From a virus: 48,455 bases of DNA. The position numbers and the translations under genes are program-made. Every line of letters starts with the position of its first letter. Position 1 is the stretch's first letter. Of the stretch, positions 27,190 through 35,176 are shown piece by piece. The stretch spans positions 1 through 48,455 of IMG/VR virus record IMGVR_UViG_3300025598_000057. One strand, 5' to 3'. The notes under the pieces are model-generated. The model had not been told where the DNA came from. It searched no databases and worked only from the letters and a program-made list of their open reading frames with translations.

Positions 27190-28250
27190 TAACCACCTAA
27201 TGAACCACCTAATAAAGTTACACTACCAGAACCGCAACTACCGGATGACATTCCACCGTGGCCTTTAGGTTGAGTAGTGGAACCCATACCTGAACAGGTA
27301 TCTGTGGTGTAGTATATCTTTTGAGTGTTATTTGTTTGGTTACTACCGTTATAGGAACCAAGGGCATATCCCCAATCTTGCCCTACTTGCATATTTTCTT
27401 CTCCGCAAGATTCAGGACGACTAAAACTTGATACTGAAGTACCGTTAGTATCGTTAAACTTATATAATGTTGACGAACCAGCATATGAACCGGTTGAGTT
27501 GTATCCAAATCCCCATTTACTAGATAAACCTTTCGGTTGACCGTCTGTATCTAAACTGTAGTTGATGACTGTTATATAAGTTTCAGTACTCCAAGCAAAA
27601 CAACTAGTGCCAGAGTTATTACTACTAACCCAGCCATAGTACTGACCCCAAAAACCGCTAAGACCACCTGCTGTTTGACCTGAGTTACCACCGCTAATAA
27701 GACTTAATGACAACATTGTATCTGTAATAGTGCAAAATTTATCTGTATTAGAAGAGTTACCACCAGTAATATATATTGAAGTGAGTCCTGCGTTCATTAA
27801 CGCTTTACAGTTTGCACGAGACTGTTTTAAATCTCTATTACTATTATGAGTTCTTAAAGATTCAGTCGTCATACTCATTGATGACGTGTAAGAAGAAGTA
27901 CCATTAACTGCACCAGAGTCATTAAACACATACGTGTTATAATCACTAAACCCACCGTCAATGTATGATGCACCATTATCCATCATATCACCTAAGTTAG
28001 TGGTTGTATCGGTTAAATGTATAGTTCTATTAGTATTACGCCAAGGACTACCACCTTGATAACCGCAATGTACATAACCACGAGTATACACGGTACGATA
28101 TAAAAATGAGTTTTCAGCTGTAAACCCAGCCATACCTAACCTACCTGTTGTATTCCAGGTATAACCGTCATAAGTGTACACCCACCCTATAGGAGAAATG
28201 TACCTTTGTGCACTTGAAGGTGAAGTTGGAAAACTTAGCTGGTTTGCCAT
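27189..28250 (-). CDS. fibre/adhesin-type virion protein, paralogue B (353 aa)
   Basis: Same architecture as the gene at 26106-27176. Shared blocks include LYRT-x-YTRGY-x-HCGYQ, WRNTNRT, TTNLGDMMDN, AGGLSGF, DGQPKGLSSK, RPESCGEEN, GQDWGY and TTQPKGHGG. The N-terminal module (SFPTSPSSAQRYISPIGWVY, then TYDGYTWN) is the same type but has diverged. The two look like a tandem duplication with diversification of the loops between the shared blocks, as expected of receptor-binding heads. It follows the S74 fibre gene 28254-29435 after a 3-base gap (TAAAGTATG). The role as an adhesin is inferred. Confidence 0.8.
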   Translation of the reverse strand: MANQLSFPTSPSSAQRYISPIGWVYTYDGYTWNTTGRLGMAGFTAENSFLYRTVYTRGYVHCGYQGGSPWRNTNRTIHLTDTTTNLGDMMDNGASYIDGGFSDYNTYVFNDSGAVNGTSSYTSSMSMTTESLRTHNSNRDLKQSRANCKALMNAGLTSIYITGGNSSNTDKFCTITDTMLSLSLISGGNSGQTAGGLSGFWGQYYGWVSSNNSGTSCFAWSTETYITVINYSLDTDGQPKGLSSKWGFGYNSTGSYAGSSTLYKFNDTNGTSVSSFSRPESCGEENMQVGQDWGYALGSYNGSNQTNNTQKIYYTTDTCSGMGSTTQPKGHGGMSSGSCGSGSVTLLGGSLGG

Positions 28251-28253
28251 ACT

Positions 28254-29435
28254 TTAGGCCTTTGCTTTAATGAGTGCTTTAAGTTCCTCTATCTGAGCTT
28301 GCTGTTCTTTTATGGCCTCAACAAGTAAAGGAATCATTCTTTCATATTGTATAGTTATATAGTTTTCACCGCTCTTAGAATATGTTGAACCATCTTCATT
28401 GGTTACAGTATCGAACGGTGCTAACTTAATAACTTCAGGTAAAACTACCTGTACTTCCTGAGCTATTAAACCTACTTCAGGAGTTTCAGATGAATAACCG
28501 TAACGTTGAGCAGTTTCATTAGCAGTGTAGTTCACACCATTAAGTAATAAAACTTTTGACAACGCATTTAAAATATTGCCTTTAATATCTTTAAGTCGTT
28601 TATCAGAATAATTAGCAGTAATACTACTAGTAGCTGTAATAGCACCTGTTACGTTTAACGCTCCAGATATACCAACGTTACCAGTTATGTTACCACCAGA
28701 AGTTTTAAATATAGTAGAAGGATCAACATATGGCACTGCAACTACCCAAGAACTAGAAGACGATATCCAAATGTTTAAGGCACCAGTATCTGTGTTCCAC
28801 CAAAGATTACCATTACCCGCGGCTGTAGGTACACCACTTACTGAACCACTTTGTACATACACAGTAGTGTTAGCGCCAAGCTGGCCTGAAAAACCAGAAG
28901 TACCGGTTGCGCCTTGAGCGCCTGATCCTGTAGCACCTTGTGCGCCAGTGGAACCTGTAGCACCTTGTGCGCCATTTGAACCGTTTGTTCCAGCAGCGCC
29001 TTGAGCGCCGGTTTGACCGTTTTGGCCAGCTGAACCTTGCGCGCCTTGAGCACCAGTAACACCCTGTGCTCCGTTTGAACCAGCTGCTCCTTGAGCGCCA
29101 GCTGCACCCTGAGCACCATTAGATCCAGCTGCACCCTGAGCACCATTAGATCCAGCTGCACCCTGAGCACCGGTTGCACCTTGAGCACCGTTTATGCCTG
29201 AATATCCTGAAGCTCCTTGCGCACCATTAGATCCAACAATACCGTTAGTGCCTTGAGCACCGGTTGCACCTTGTGCACCGTTTATACCTGAATACCCTGA
29301 AGTTCCTTGTGCGCCAGTAGCGCCCTGTGCACCTAGAGTGCCGTTTGTACCTTGAGCTCCCTGAGCTCCTTGTGCACCTAGAGCCCCAGAAAATCCTGAA
29401 GCTCCTTGCATACTATATGTAAACGGTGTTGCCAT
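28254..29435 (-). CDS. collagen-like fibre with S74 chaperone domain (393 aa)
   Basis: The N-terminus MATPFTYSMQGASGFSG belongs to a docking motif shared with two other fibres. A Gly-X-Y shaft follows (genomic about 28880-29415) built from [16 protein letters not shown] and GYSGING units. A short linker with TVYVQSGSVSGVPTAAGNGN leads to a beta region (FKTSGGNITGNVGISGALN). The S74 chaperone begins near residue 276 (YSDKRLKDIKGN), with VGLIAQEVQVVLPEV, IQYERMIPLL and a closing coiled coil EAIKEQQAQIEEL. It is preceded by a TGTAAATA octamer 6 bases before the ATG and has no Shine-Dalgarno sequence. Confidence 0.9.
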   Translation of the reverse strand: MATPFTYSMQGASGFSGALGAQGAQGAQGTNGTLGAQGATGAQGTSGYSGINGAQGATGAQGTNGIVGSNGAQGASGYSGINGAQGATGAQGAAGSNGAQGAAGSNGAQGAAGAQGAAGSNGAQGVTGAQGAQGSAGQNGQTGAQGAAGTNGSNGAQGATGSTGAQGATGSGAQGATGTSGFSGQLGANTTVYVQSGSVSGVPTAAGNGNLWWNTDTGALNIWISSSSSWVVAVPYVDPSTIFKTSGGNITGNVGISGALNVTGAITATSSITANYSDKRLKDIKGNILNALSKVLLLNGVNYTANETAQRYGYSSETPEVGLIAQEVQVVLPEVIKLAPFDTVTNEDGSTYSKSGENYITIQYERMIPLLVEAIKEQQAQIEELKALIKAKA

Positions 29436-29441
29436 TATTAA

Positions 29442-29449
29442 TATTTACA
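29442..29449 (-). promoter_or_regulatory. late-promoter-like octamer TGTAAATA before 28254-29435
   Basis: Identical octamers precede the neck gene (40301-40308) and the nucleotidyltransferase gene (43952-43959). It ends 6 bases before the ATG at 29435. Confidence 0.5.
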
Positions 29450-29467
29450 ATGTTTACTTAAAAACTA

Positions 29468-29746
29468 CTATGTATTAGGTGGATAAAATACATTATTAAC
29501 AGGGTCGTATGTACAACCAACTCCACCCCAAGTACCACGAAATGGTACGCCTCCATCAGGTTTACCATCAATACCGTAATGCACGCTATTAGTTGTATAA
29601 TAATCTGTCTTTATCCAGTTACCGCTTAAATTAAGAGTATTGTTTATATAAGCTTGACCGGATAAATCTGACGTAGCATATTCATCCGGTATGGATATTA
29701 ATCCAGTAACTACATTGTTTAAATCTATTTGAGAGTAGTATGTCAT
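29468..29746 (-). CDS. small fibre-associated virion protein (92 aa)
   Basis: Matches a short protein/domain found in many phages, next to or inside fibre genes: an N-terminal x-Y-x-Q-I-D-x-N-N-V-V strand (YYSQIDLNNVVTGLISIPDE), a middle NWIKTDYYTTN, and a C-terminal RGTWGGVGCTYDPVNNVFYP ending in PPN. In such families the last strand reads G-x-G-Y-x-Y-D-x-x-x-D-x-F-x-P-P. It probably folds with or caps a neighbouring fibre; the molecular role is not established. It lies 7 bases after the LamG protein gene. No Shine-Dalgarno sequence is visible. Confidence 0.75.
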   Translation of the reverse strand: MTYYSQIDLNNVVTGLISIPDEYATSDLSGQAYINNTLNLSGNWIKTDYYTTNSVHYGIDGKPDGGVPFRGTWGGVGCTYDPVNNVFYPPNT

Positions 29747-29753
29747 ATTGTTA

Positions 29754-30569
29754 CTATGCTATGAACGGTACAGTGGTAGATACAGAAATATTGCCATTGG
29801 TAGTTATAGTTATATTACCACTTCCGTCGGTAGTAGCGCTTGGATATCTACAAGCTAAAAGTGTTGTACCACTTATATTTGTTAGTTCGCTTGAAGGTGG
29901 TGTAAAATTGCTTGTATAAAGAGCATTAGTGTTACATCTCAAGTTTGATGCGTAACCGTTCAAAGCATTCGACGAAATATAATTTTGAAAACTGCAATAT
30001 GTTAAGTGCTGACTAGACTGTGTTATTGTATTACCACCGCCTGTAGATCTTTTTTGAGTACAAGCATTACCATTAATATACATTGTAATAGTGCCAGATT
30101 GAGCTACAAAAGCGACGTGTGTCCAGGTGTTTAAAGATACTGTTTCGTTAGATTCCCAATAATTATCACCACCTGCGTATGAAAACATAAACATTGAACC
30201 GTTCGGGCCAATAGCTAATGTCCAAGCTGTACCCGGTCCGGTTGGGTTTAAGTCTCCTACTACTGGCCAGTAGTCACCCCAAGTTTGATAACTGGTCATA
30301 TAGATAAAACATTCTGCTGTGAACGTCGCCCCGGTCGTGTAAGATACTGGAGAATTATTATACGTAAGCCAACCACCGCCAGTAGAGCTAGTGTATATAG
30401 AGTAATTACGAGCCTTATTATGACCGGAATTCATATCAATAGCTCCAGATTGTATACCGAATAGTTTACGCACATTGGCATCATTAAAACCGATCTGAGC
30501 AGTAGAGGTAAGAGACAGTTCAGTATTAACCTGACCCATATCAATTTGTCCTGATGCTGGTAAAGACAT
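29754..30569 (-). CDS. fibre-type protein with LamG-like lectin domain (271 aa)
   Basis: The first 55 residues (SLPASGQIDMGQVNTELSLT, then STAQIGFNDANVRKLFG and SGAIDMNSGHNKARN) are a module common in phage tail proteins. It is followed by a concanavalin-A/LamG-type jelly roll: FTAECFIYMTSYQTWG, NTWTHVAFVAQSGTITMYIN and GYASNLRCNTNALYTSNFTP. LamG folds of this type often bind glycans, so a host-surface or mucus-type ligand is plausible. Its start is joined to the upstream S74 fibre by a TAATATG junction, implying stoichiometric production with that fibre. Confidence 0.85.
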   Translation of the reverse strand: MSLPASGQIDMGQVNTELSLTSTAQIGFNDANVRKLFGIQSGAIDMNSGHNKARNYSIYTSSTGGGWLTYNNSPVSYTTGATFTAECFIYMTSYQTWGDYWPVVGDLNPTGPGTAWTLAIGPNGSMFMFSYAGGDNYWESNETVSLNTWTHVAFVAQSGTITMYINGNACTQKRSTGGGNTITQSSQHLTYCSFQNYISSNALNGYASNLRCNTNALYTSNFTPPSSELTNISGTTLLACRYPSATTDGSGNITITTNGNISVSTTVPFIA

Positions 30570-30570
30570 A

Positions 30571-31860
30571 TTACTTTAAAGCTTTAATTTCAGCTCTCAG
30601 TTCTTTAATAGCTTCGATTAATAATGGAGCTAATCTTTCGTAACGCACTGTTAAATACTTTTCGTCAATAGGAGCAGGAGCTACTATTTCTGGTAATACT
30701 TTTTGTGTAGCTTGTGCAGAAATACCAACTTCTTTAACTGGTTTATAACCAAGAGCTTGTGCAGTTTCATTTGCTTCATAATAGAAGCCTTCTAGTGAAC
30801 AGATCTTGTCTAAAGCGTTTTCGATTTTACCTAACTTAGTCTTTAACCGGTCATCAGAGTAGTAAGCTGTAATGTTATTGGTAGCTCTGATTTCACCAGC
30901 TGTACCGGATGCCGAGGTATTAACACCTAATGAATTTACTTGAGCGTTAGAGCTTGTTGTAAATCCACCAGCTGCACCTTGCGAGCCTGCAGGTCCTGTT
31001 GAACCTTGAGCACCATTAGAACCGGTTGCACCTTGTGAACCAGTAGCGCCTTGAGCACCAGTAGCGCCTTGAGCTCCATTAGAACCAGCAGCTCCTTGTG
31101 CACCATTAGAACCGTTAGTACCAGCGGCGCCTTGTGCGCCTGTCGAACCTTTAGCACCCTGCGCACCAGTAGCGCCTTGAGCTCCGTTAGAACCAGCTGC
31201 ACCTTGTGCACCAGTAGCACCCTGCGCACCGTTAGAACCTACTGTACCGTTTGTACCTTGCGCACCAGCTGCACCTTGCGCGCCTGTAGAGCCATTCAAT
31301 CCGGAATAACCAGATGCAGCTGTAGCGCCTTGAGCACCTGTAGATCCTTTTAACCCAGAATAACCAGAATAACCAGAATTTGAACCAGCTGGTAGTATTT
31401 GAGAACCAGGATATTCAACAATTTGAGCTGCAGTGCTACCAATAGCAATTAAAACTGGTTTAATAATAGAACCAATTGCTGAAGGAGGTATTACCGTTAA
31501 TGCCCCTGCTACTGTGTCTGAAAGATAATAATTAGCCGCGTCTACTAAACCAGTAAACCCAGTTGCATAACCGTTTGCTACGTATGTAAACGTTGTACCA
31601 GTAGATGCTGTAACAACACCAAGTATATCTGAAGCAGAAGCAGCATTTGCTAATGCTAGAGCATAACCACCGGTAGTTTTGTATATAGCTTGTCCAGCAC
31701 TAAAGGAATTCGAGTATGTTACCGATACAGTGGTAGCATTAGCACCACTTGCACCGGTAGAACCATTTGCGCCTTGTGCACCCTGTGCTCCTGCAGGCCC
31801 TGTAGAACCTGAAAATCCAGAAGCACCTCTAAGCGCGTTGTATACAAATGTATTGCTCAT
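30571..31860 (-). CDS. collagen-like fibre with bead domain and S74 chaperone (429 aa)
   Basis: The N-terminus [18 protein letters not shown] is the shared docking motif. A short Gly-X-Y segment leads into a bead domain (genomic about 31385-31745; [40 protein letters not shown]) that has homologues in the two giant repeat fibres. A second shaft of [10 protein letters not shown] units follows (genomic about 30965-31345). The S74 chaperone begins near residue 334 ([12 protein letters not shown]), with [25 protein letters not shown] and the coiled coil [14 protein letters not shown]. The usual G-L-I-A element is G-I-S-A. A TATAAATA octamer lies 16 bases before the ATG. Confidence 0.9.
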   Translation of the reverse strand: MSNTFVYNALRGASGFSGSTGPAGAQGAQGANGSTGASGANATTVSVTYSNSFSAGQAIYKTTGGYALALANAASASDILGVVTASTGTTFTYVANGYATGFTGLVDAANYYLSDTVAGALTVIPPSAIGSIIKPVLIAIGSTAAQIVEYPGSQILPAGSNSGYSGYSGLKGSTGAQGATAASGYSGLNGSTGAQGAAGAQGTNGTVGSNGAQGATGAQGAAGSNGAQGATGAQGAKGSTGAQGAAGTNGSNGAQGAAGSNGAQGATGAQGATGSQGATGSNGAQGSTGPAGSQGAAGGFTTSSNAQVNSLGVNTSASGTAGEIRATNNITAYYSDDRLKTKLGKIENALDKICSLEGFYYEANETAQALGYKPVKEVGISAQATQKVLPEIVAPAPIDEKYLTVRYERLAPLLIEAIKELRAEIKALK

Positions 31861-31876
31861 ATTTCATTAGCAATAA

Positions 31877-31884
31877 TATTTATA
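31877..31884 (-). promoter_or_regulatory. T4-late-type promoter octamer TATAAATA before 30571-31860
   Basis: Exact consensus in the 28-base gap between the two fibre genes, ending 16 bases before the ATG at 31860. Confidence 0.65.
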
Positions 31885-31888
31885 TACA

Positions 31889-34800
31889 TTATATAATAAA
31901 CCAGTTATTACTTGCGCTGTATACTAATGTTACTGCTTCGTAGTTATAATTTAATACGTAAGTGGCTTGACCGTCGATTGTAACACCTGCACCGGATAGT
32001 GTAATGTTATTTGTCTTAGCTGCACCAGATTCGTCTTTAATTGTTACGAATAAGCCTGTTGAAGGTAGAGCTGGCAAGTAAATTGTAGCAGCACCGGCAA
32101 CGTTAACACCAATGTATTCATCTGTTGATTGTACTACATAAGGTGTAGTGCTTACTACTCTTGCACCTTGTACGTTTGGATATACAATTTGAGAGTTGTC
32201 AGAGTTTAAATAACCTCTTTCATTGACTACTACAGCTGTTGTAGATGTAATAGCTCTCATAATTGGTTTCGATACCGTACCGAAAGCACTTGGAGGTGTT
32301 GAAGTAACTGCACCAGCTACCGTAGGTGATAGGAAGTAACATTCACCTGGTGTTAAGCTTTGTAGGCCTGTAATTAAGCCCATATATATGATTTGGAACG
32401 CAGCAGCTGAAGCTGATTGAACAACGCCTGTTGCTTCTGCGTCAGTTACGTTATCAGCTATTGCTAAGAACCAACCACTTGAACCGTTATCAAGACGTAC
32501 TACTTGACCAGCGCTAAAGCTGTTTGTGTATGTAATGACCTGGCTTGAAATGTTTGTTGTAGCACCAGATGTACCAGAGAAACCTGTATAACCTGAAATA
32601 CCACTGAAACCGCTAATACCAGTAAAGCCTGAGTAACCAGAAATACCTGTAAAGCCGCTATAACCTGAAATACCAGTGAAACCAGAGATACCTGTATAAC
32701 CTGATATACCAGTAAAGCCTGAGTAACCACTAATACCAGTGAAACCAGATATACCAGTATAACCACTAATACCAGAGAAGCCGGTGTAACCACTAATACC
32801 GCTCCAGCCTGAAATACCGCTGAAACCGCTTATACCAGTGAAACCAGAAATACCTGTATAACCCGAAATACCAGTGAAACCAGATATACCAGTATAACCA
32901 CTAATACCAGAGAAGCCGCTATAACCAGATATACCGGTAAAGCCTGAGAAACCAGTGTAACCGCTAATACCTGTAAAACCAGATATACCAGTGTAGCCTG
33001 AGTAACCACTAATACCAGTGAAACCGGATATACCAGTATAGCCAGAATAGCCTGACCAACCACTAATACCTGTGAAACCAGAAATACCACTGAAGCCACT
33101 ATAACCAGATATACCAGTGAAACCAGAAATACCGCTAAAGCCGCTATAACCCGATATACCAGTGAAACCACTTATACCTGTAAAGCCACTATAGCCTGAA
33201 ATACCGCTAAAGCCGCTATAACCCGATATACCAGTGAAACCACTAATACCGGTGTAACCACTAATACCTGTAAAGCCTGAATAACCGCTAATACCAGTAT
33301 AACCACTTATACCTGTAAAGCCTGAGTAACCTGAAATACCAGTGAAACCAGAGATACCTGTATAACCTGAAATACCTGTATAACCGCTATAACCGCTAAT
33401 ACCGGTGAAACCGCTAATACCACTAAAGCCGGAATAACCGCTTATACCAGTGAAACCAGAAATACCGGAATAACCAGAGGCACCGTAACCAGAATAACCA
33501 GATGTACCACTAACACCTTGACCGATTGGAGTACGTAAAGCGGAATATACTGAACTACCGTTATATTGGAAAGCAGCAGTAAGTGTTGTTGTACTTGTTG
33601 TGTAAGCTGCAACTTGTAATAAGATACGATCTGTTGCAGAAAGCTTTGTAATCGTGCTTGTAACGTAACCTAATTTTTGAAGAGTTGAAACTGTATCTGT
33701 GACAGGGCCTGAATCAGCACTTAAAATGAATGCGCTAGTAGCGCTCGTAGCCATTGAGTAGCTGTATACGCTAATAACAAAGTTTGCAGCGCTAGCAGAA
33801 ACGTTGCGATAGAAATCGAATTCCCACAAACCGGCTGGAATTTCAACTAGGCCTGGTTCACCGATTGGTGTTAAGTACCAACCGAAAGCACTTGGACTGC
33901 CTGGACCTGCTGTAGTAGAATTAAGAGCTAGTTGGTCGTCATTAACTGTCGTACCACCACCGCCTGGTACTAACGACATTACTTCAAATACTGTTGGGTT
34001 TTGATCACTTGTTACTTCTTGTAGGTAGTACGTTCTACCGTAAATGGATGCACCAGTAGGACCAGATACACCAGAGTAACCTGTATAACCTGAAATACCA
34101 GAGAAACCACTAATACCTGTAAAACCAGATATACCAGTAAAGCCGGAATAACCGCTAATACCAGTAAAGCCTGAGAAACCTGTATAACCCGAAATACCTG
34201 TAAAGCCGGAATAACCTGATATACCAGTATAACCACTTATACCTGTATAACCGCTAATACCTGTAAAGCCAGAGTAACCAGAAATACCTGTGAAACCGCT
34301 TATACCGGTAAAGCCTGAATAACCACTAATACCTGTAAAACCTGAAATACCAGTGAAGCCGGAGTAACCTGAAATACCGGTAAAACCACTGATACCAGTA
34401 TAACCTGAAATACCTGTAAAGCCTGAATAACCGCTTATACCAGTAAAGCCGCTAAAGCCTGAAATACCACTAAAGCCGCTATAACCAGAAATACCTGTAA
34501 AACCAGATATACCAGTAAAACCTGAAATACCGGTGAAACCTGAAATACCGCTAAAGCCGGAATAACCAGAAATACCACTAAAGCCGGAATAACCAGATAT
34601 ACCTGTAAAGCCACTAAAACCGCTTATACCGGTATAACCTGAAATACCTGACCAACCACTAATACCAGTGAAACCTGAAATACCTGTGTAACCAGAAATA
34701 CCTGTGAAACCGCTATAACCTGTAAAGCCGGAATAACCACTTATACCGCTAAAACCAGAATAACCTGAAATACCAGATGTACCAGAGTAACCAGAAATAC

Positions 34801-35119
34801 CTGTAAAGCCGCTAAAACCACTGATACCTGTAAAACCTGAAATACCAGTGTAACCAGAAATACCTGTAAAGCCGGAGTAGCCAGAAATACCACTGAAGCC
34901 ACTATAACCACTAATACCTGTAAAACCTGAAATACCAGTGTAACCGCTAATACCTGTATAACCACTTATACCAGAGGCACCGGTAAAGCCTGAATAGCCG
35001 GATATACCGGTTGCGCCAGAATAACCTGATATACCGGACGCACCGGAAAACCCGACGCCGCTATAACCAGAAAAACCTGATTGACCTCTTATTGCTTGGT
35101 AGACGAAGGAATTTGCCAT
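31889..35119 (-). CDS. giant Gly-[aromatic/Ile]-[Ser/Thr] repeat fibre (1076 aa)
   Basis: Two long repeat blocks (about residues 14-355 and 535-853) consist almost entirely of GISGYSGFTG-like units: Gly at every third position, Ile/Tyr/Phe at X, Ser/Thr at Y, and almost no proline. A globular beta domain separates them (YGRTYYLQEVTSDQNP, later GLWEFDFYRNVSA). The C-terminus has the bead domain (ITYTNSFSAGQVVRLDNG) and an end cap (FVTIKDESGAAKTNNITLSG, VTIDGQATYVLN) of a type common in phage fibres. There is no S74 domain. The N-terminus MANSFVYQAIRGQSGFSG is the shared docking motif. TATAAATA precedes it by 22 bases. It is probably a long flexible tail or side fibre. Confidence 0.88.
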   Translation of the reverse strand: MANSFVYQAIRGQSGFSGYSGVGFSGASGISGYSGATGISGYSGFTGASGISGYTGISGYTGISGFTGISGYSGFSGISGYSGFTGISGYTGISGFTGISGFSGFTGISGYSGTSGISGYSGFSGISGYSGFTGYSGFTGISGYTGISGFTGISGWSGISGYTGISGFSGFTGISGYSGFSGISGYSGFSGISGFTGISGFTGISGFTGISGYSGFSGISGFSGFTGISGYSGFTGISGYTGISGFTGISGYSGFTGISGFTGISGYSGFTGISGFTGISGYSGFTGISGYTGISGYTGISGYSGFTGISGYTGFSGFTGISGYSGFTGISGFTGISGFSGISGYTGYSGVSGPTGASIYGRTYYLQEVTSDQNPTVFEVMSLVPGGGGTTVNDDQLALNSTTAGPGSPSAFGWYLTPIGEPGLVEIPAGLWEFDFYRNVSASAANFVISVYSYSMATSATSAFILSADSGPVTDTVSTLQKLGYVTSTITKLSATDRILLQVAAYTTSTTTLTAAFQYNGSSVYSALRTPIGQGVSGTSGYSGYGASGYSGISGFTGISGYSGFSGISGFTGISGYSGYTGISGYTGISGFTGISGYSGFTGISGYTGISGYSGFTGISGYTGISGFTGISGYSGFSGISGYSGFTGISGFTGISGYSGFSGISGFTGISGYSGFSGISGFTGISGWSGYSGYTGISGFTGISGYSGYTGISGFTGISGYTGFSGFTGISGYSGFSGISGYTGISGFTGISGYTGISGFTGISGFSGISGWSGISGYTGFSGISGYTGISGFTGISGYSGFTGISGYTGISGFTGISGYSGFTGISGYSGFTGISGFSGISGYTGFSGTSGATTNISSQVITYTNSFSAGQVVRLDNGSSGWFLAIADNVTDAEATGVVQSASAAAFQIIYMGLITGLQSLTPGECYFLSPTVAGAVTSTPPSAFGTVSKPIMRAITSTTAVVVNERGYLNSDNSQIVYPNVQGARVVSTTPYVVQSTDEYIGVNVAGAATIYLPALPSTGLFVTIKDESGAAKTNNITLSGAGVTIDGQATYVLNYNYEAVTLVYSASNNWFII
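32560..33515 (-). repeat. second block of 9-/18-base in-frame repeats (GISG[YF][ST]G)
   Basis: About 320 codons of near-identical 18- and 27-base units inside the 31889-35119 gene. The units keep frame and contain no spacers. They offer many sites for unequal recombination. Confidence 0.9.
34060..35085 (-). repeat. first block of 9-/18-base in-frame repeats (GISG[YF][ST]G)
   Basis: About 340 codons of GIS-G[YF][ST] and GYSGFTG units at the N-terminal side of the 31889-35119 protein. They are similar enough to the block at 32560-33515 to permit exchange between them. Confidence 0.9.
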
Positions 35120-35141
35120 AGTAGTATTTCTTTATTGTTAA

Positions 35142-35149
35142 TATTTATA
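35142..35149 (-). promoter_or_regulatory. T4-late-type promoter octamer TATAAATA before 31889-35119
   Basis: Exact consensus in the 57-base intergenic gap, ending 22 bases before the ATG at 35119. No Shine-Dalgarno sequence follows; the start is preceded by TACTACT. Confidence 0.65.
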
Positions 35150-35176
35150 TTTCTTTACGCATTTTTGAGTGTGTTA

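Noticed and set aside
31051-31353. Plus-strand ORF of 100 codons inside the S74 fibre gene
   Set aside because: Repeat shadow composed of Ser/Thr/Cys codons complementary to GAQG units. No promoter or ribosome-binding signal.
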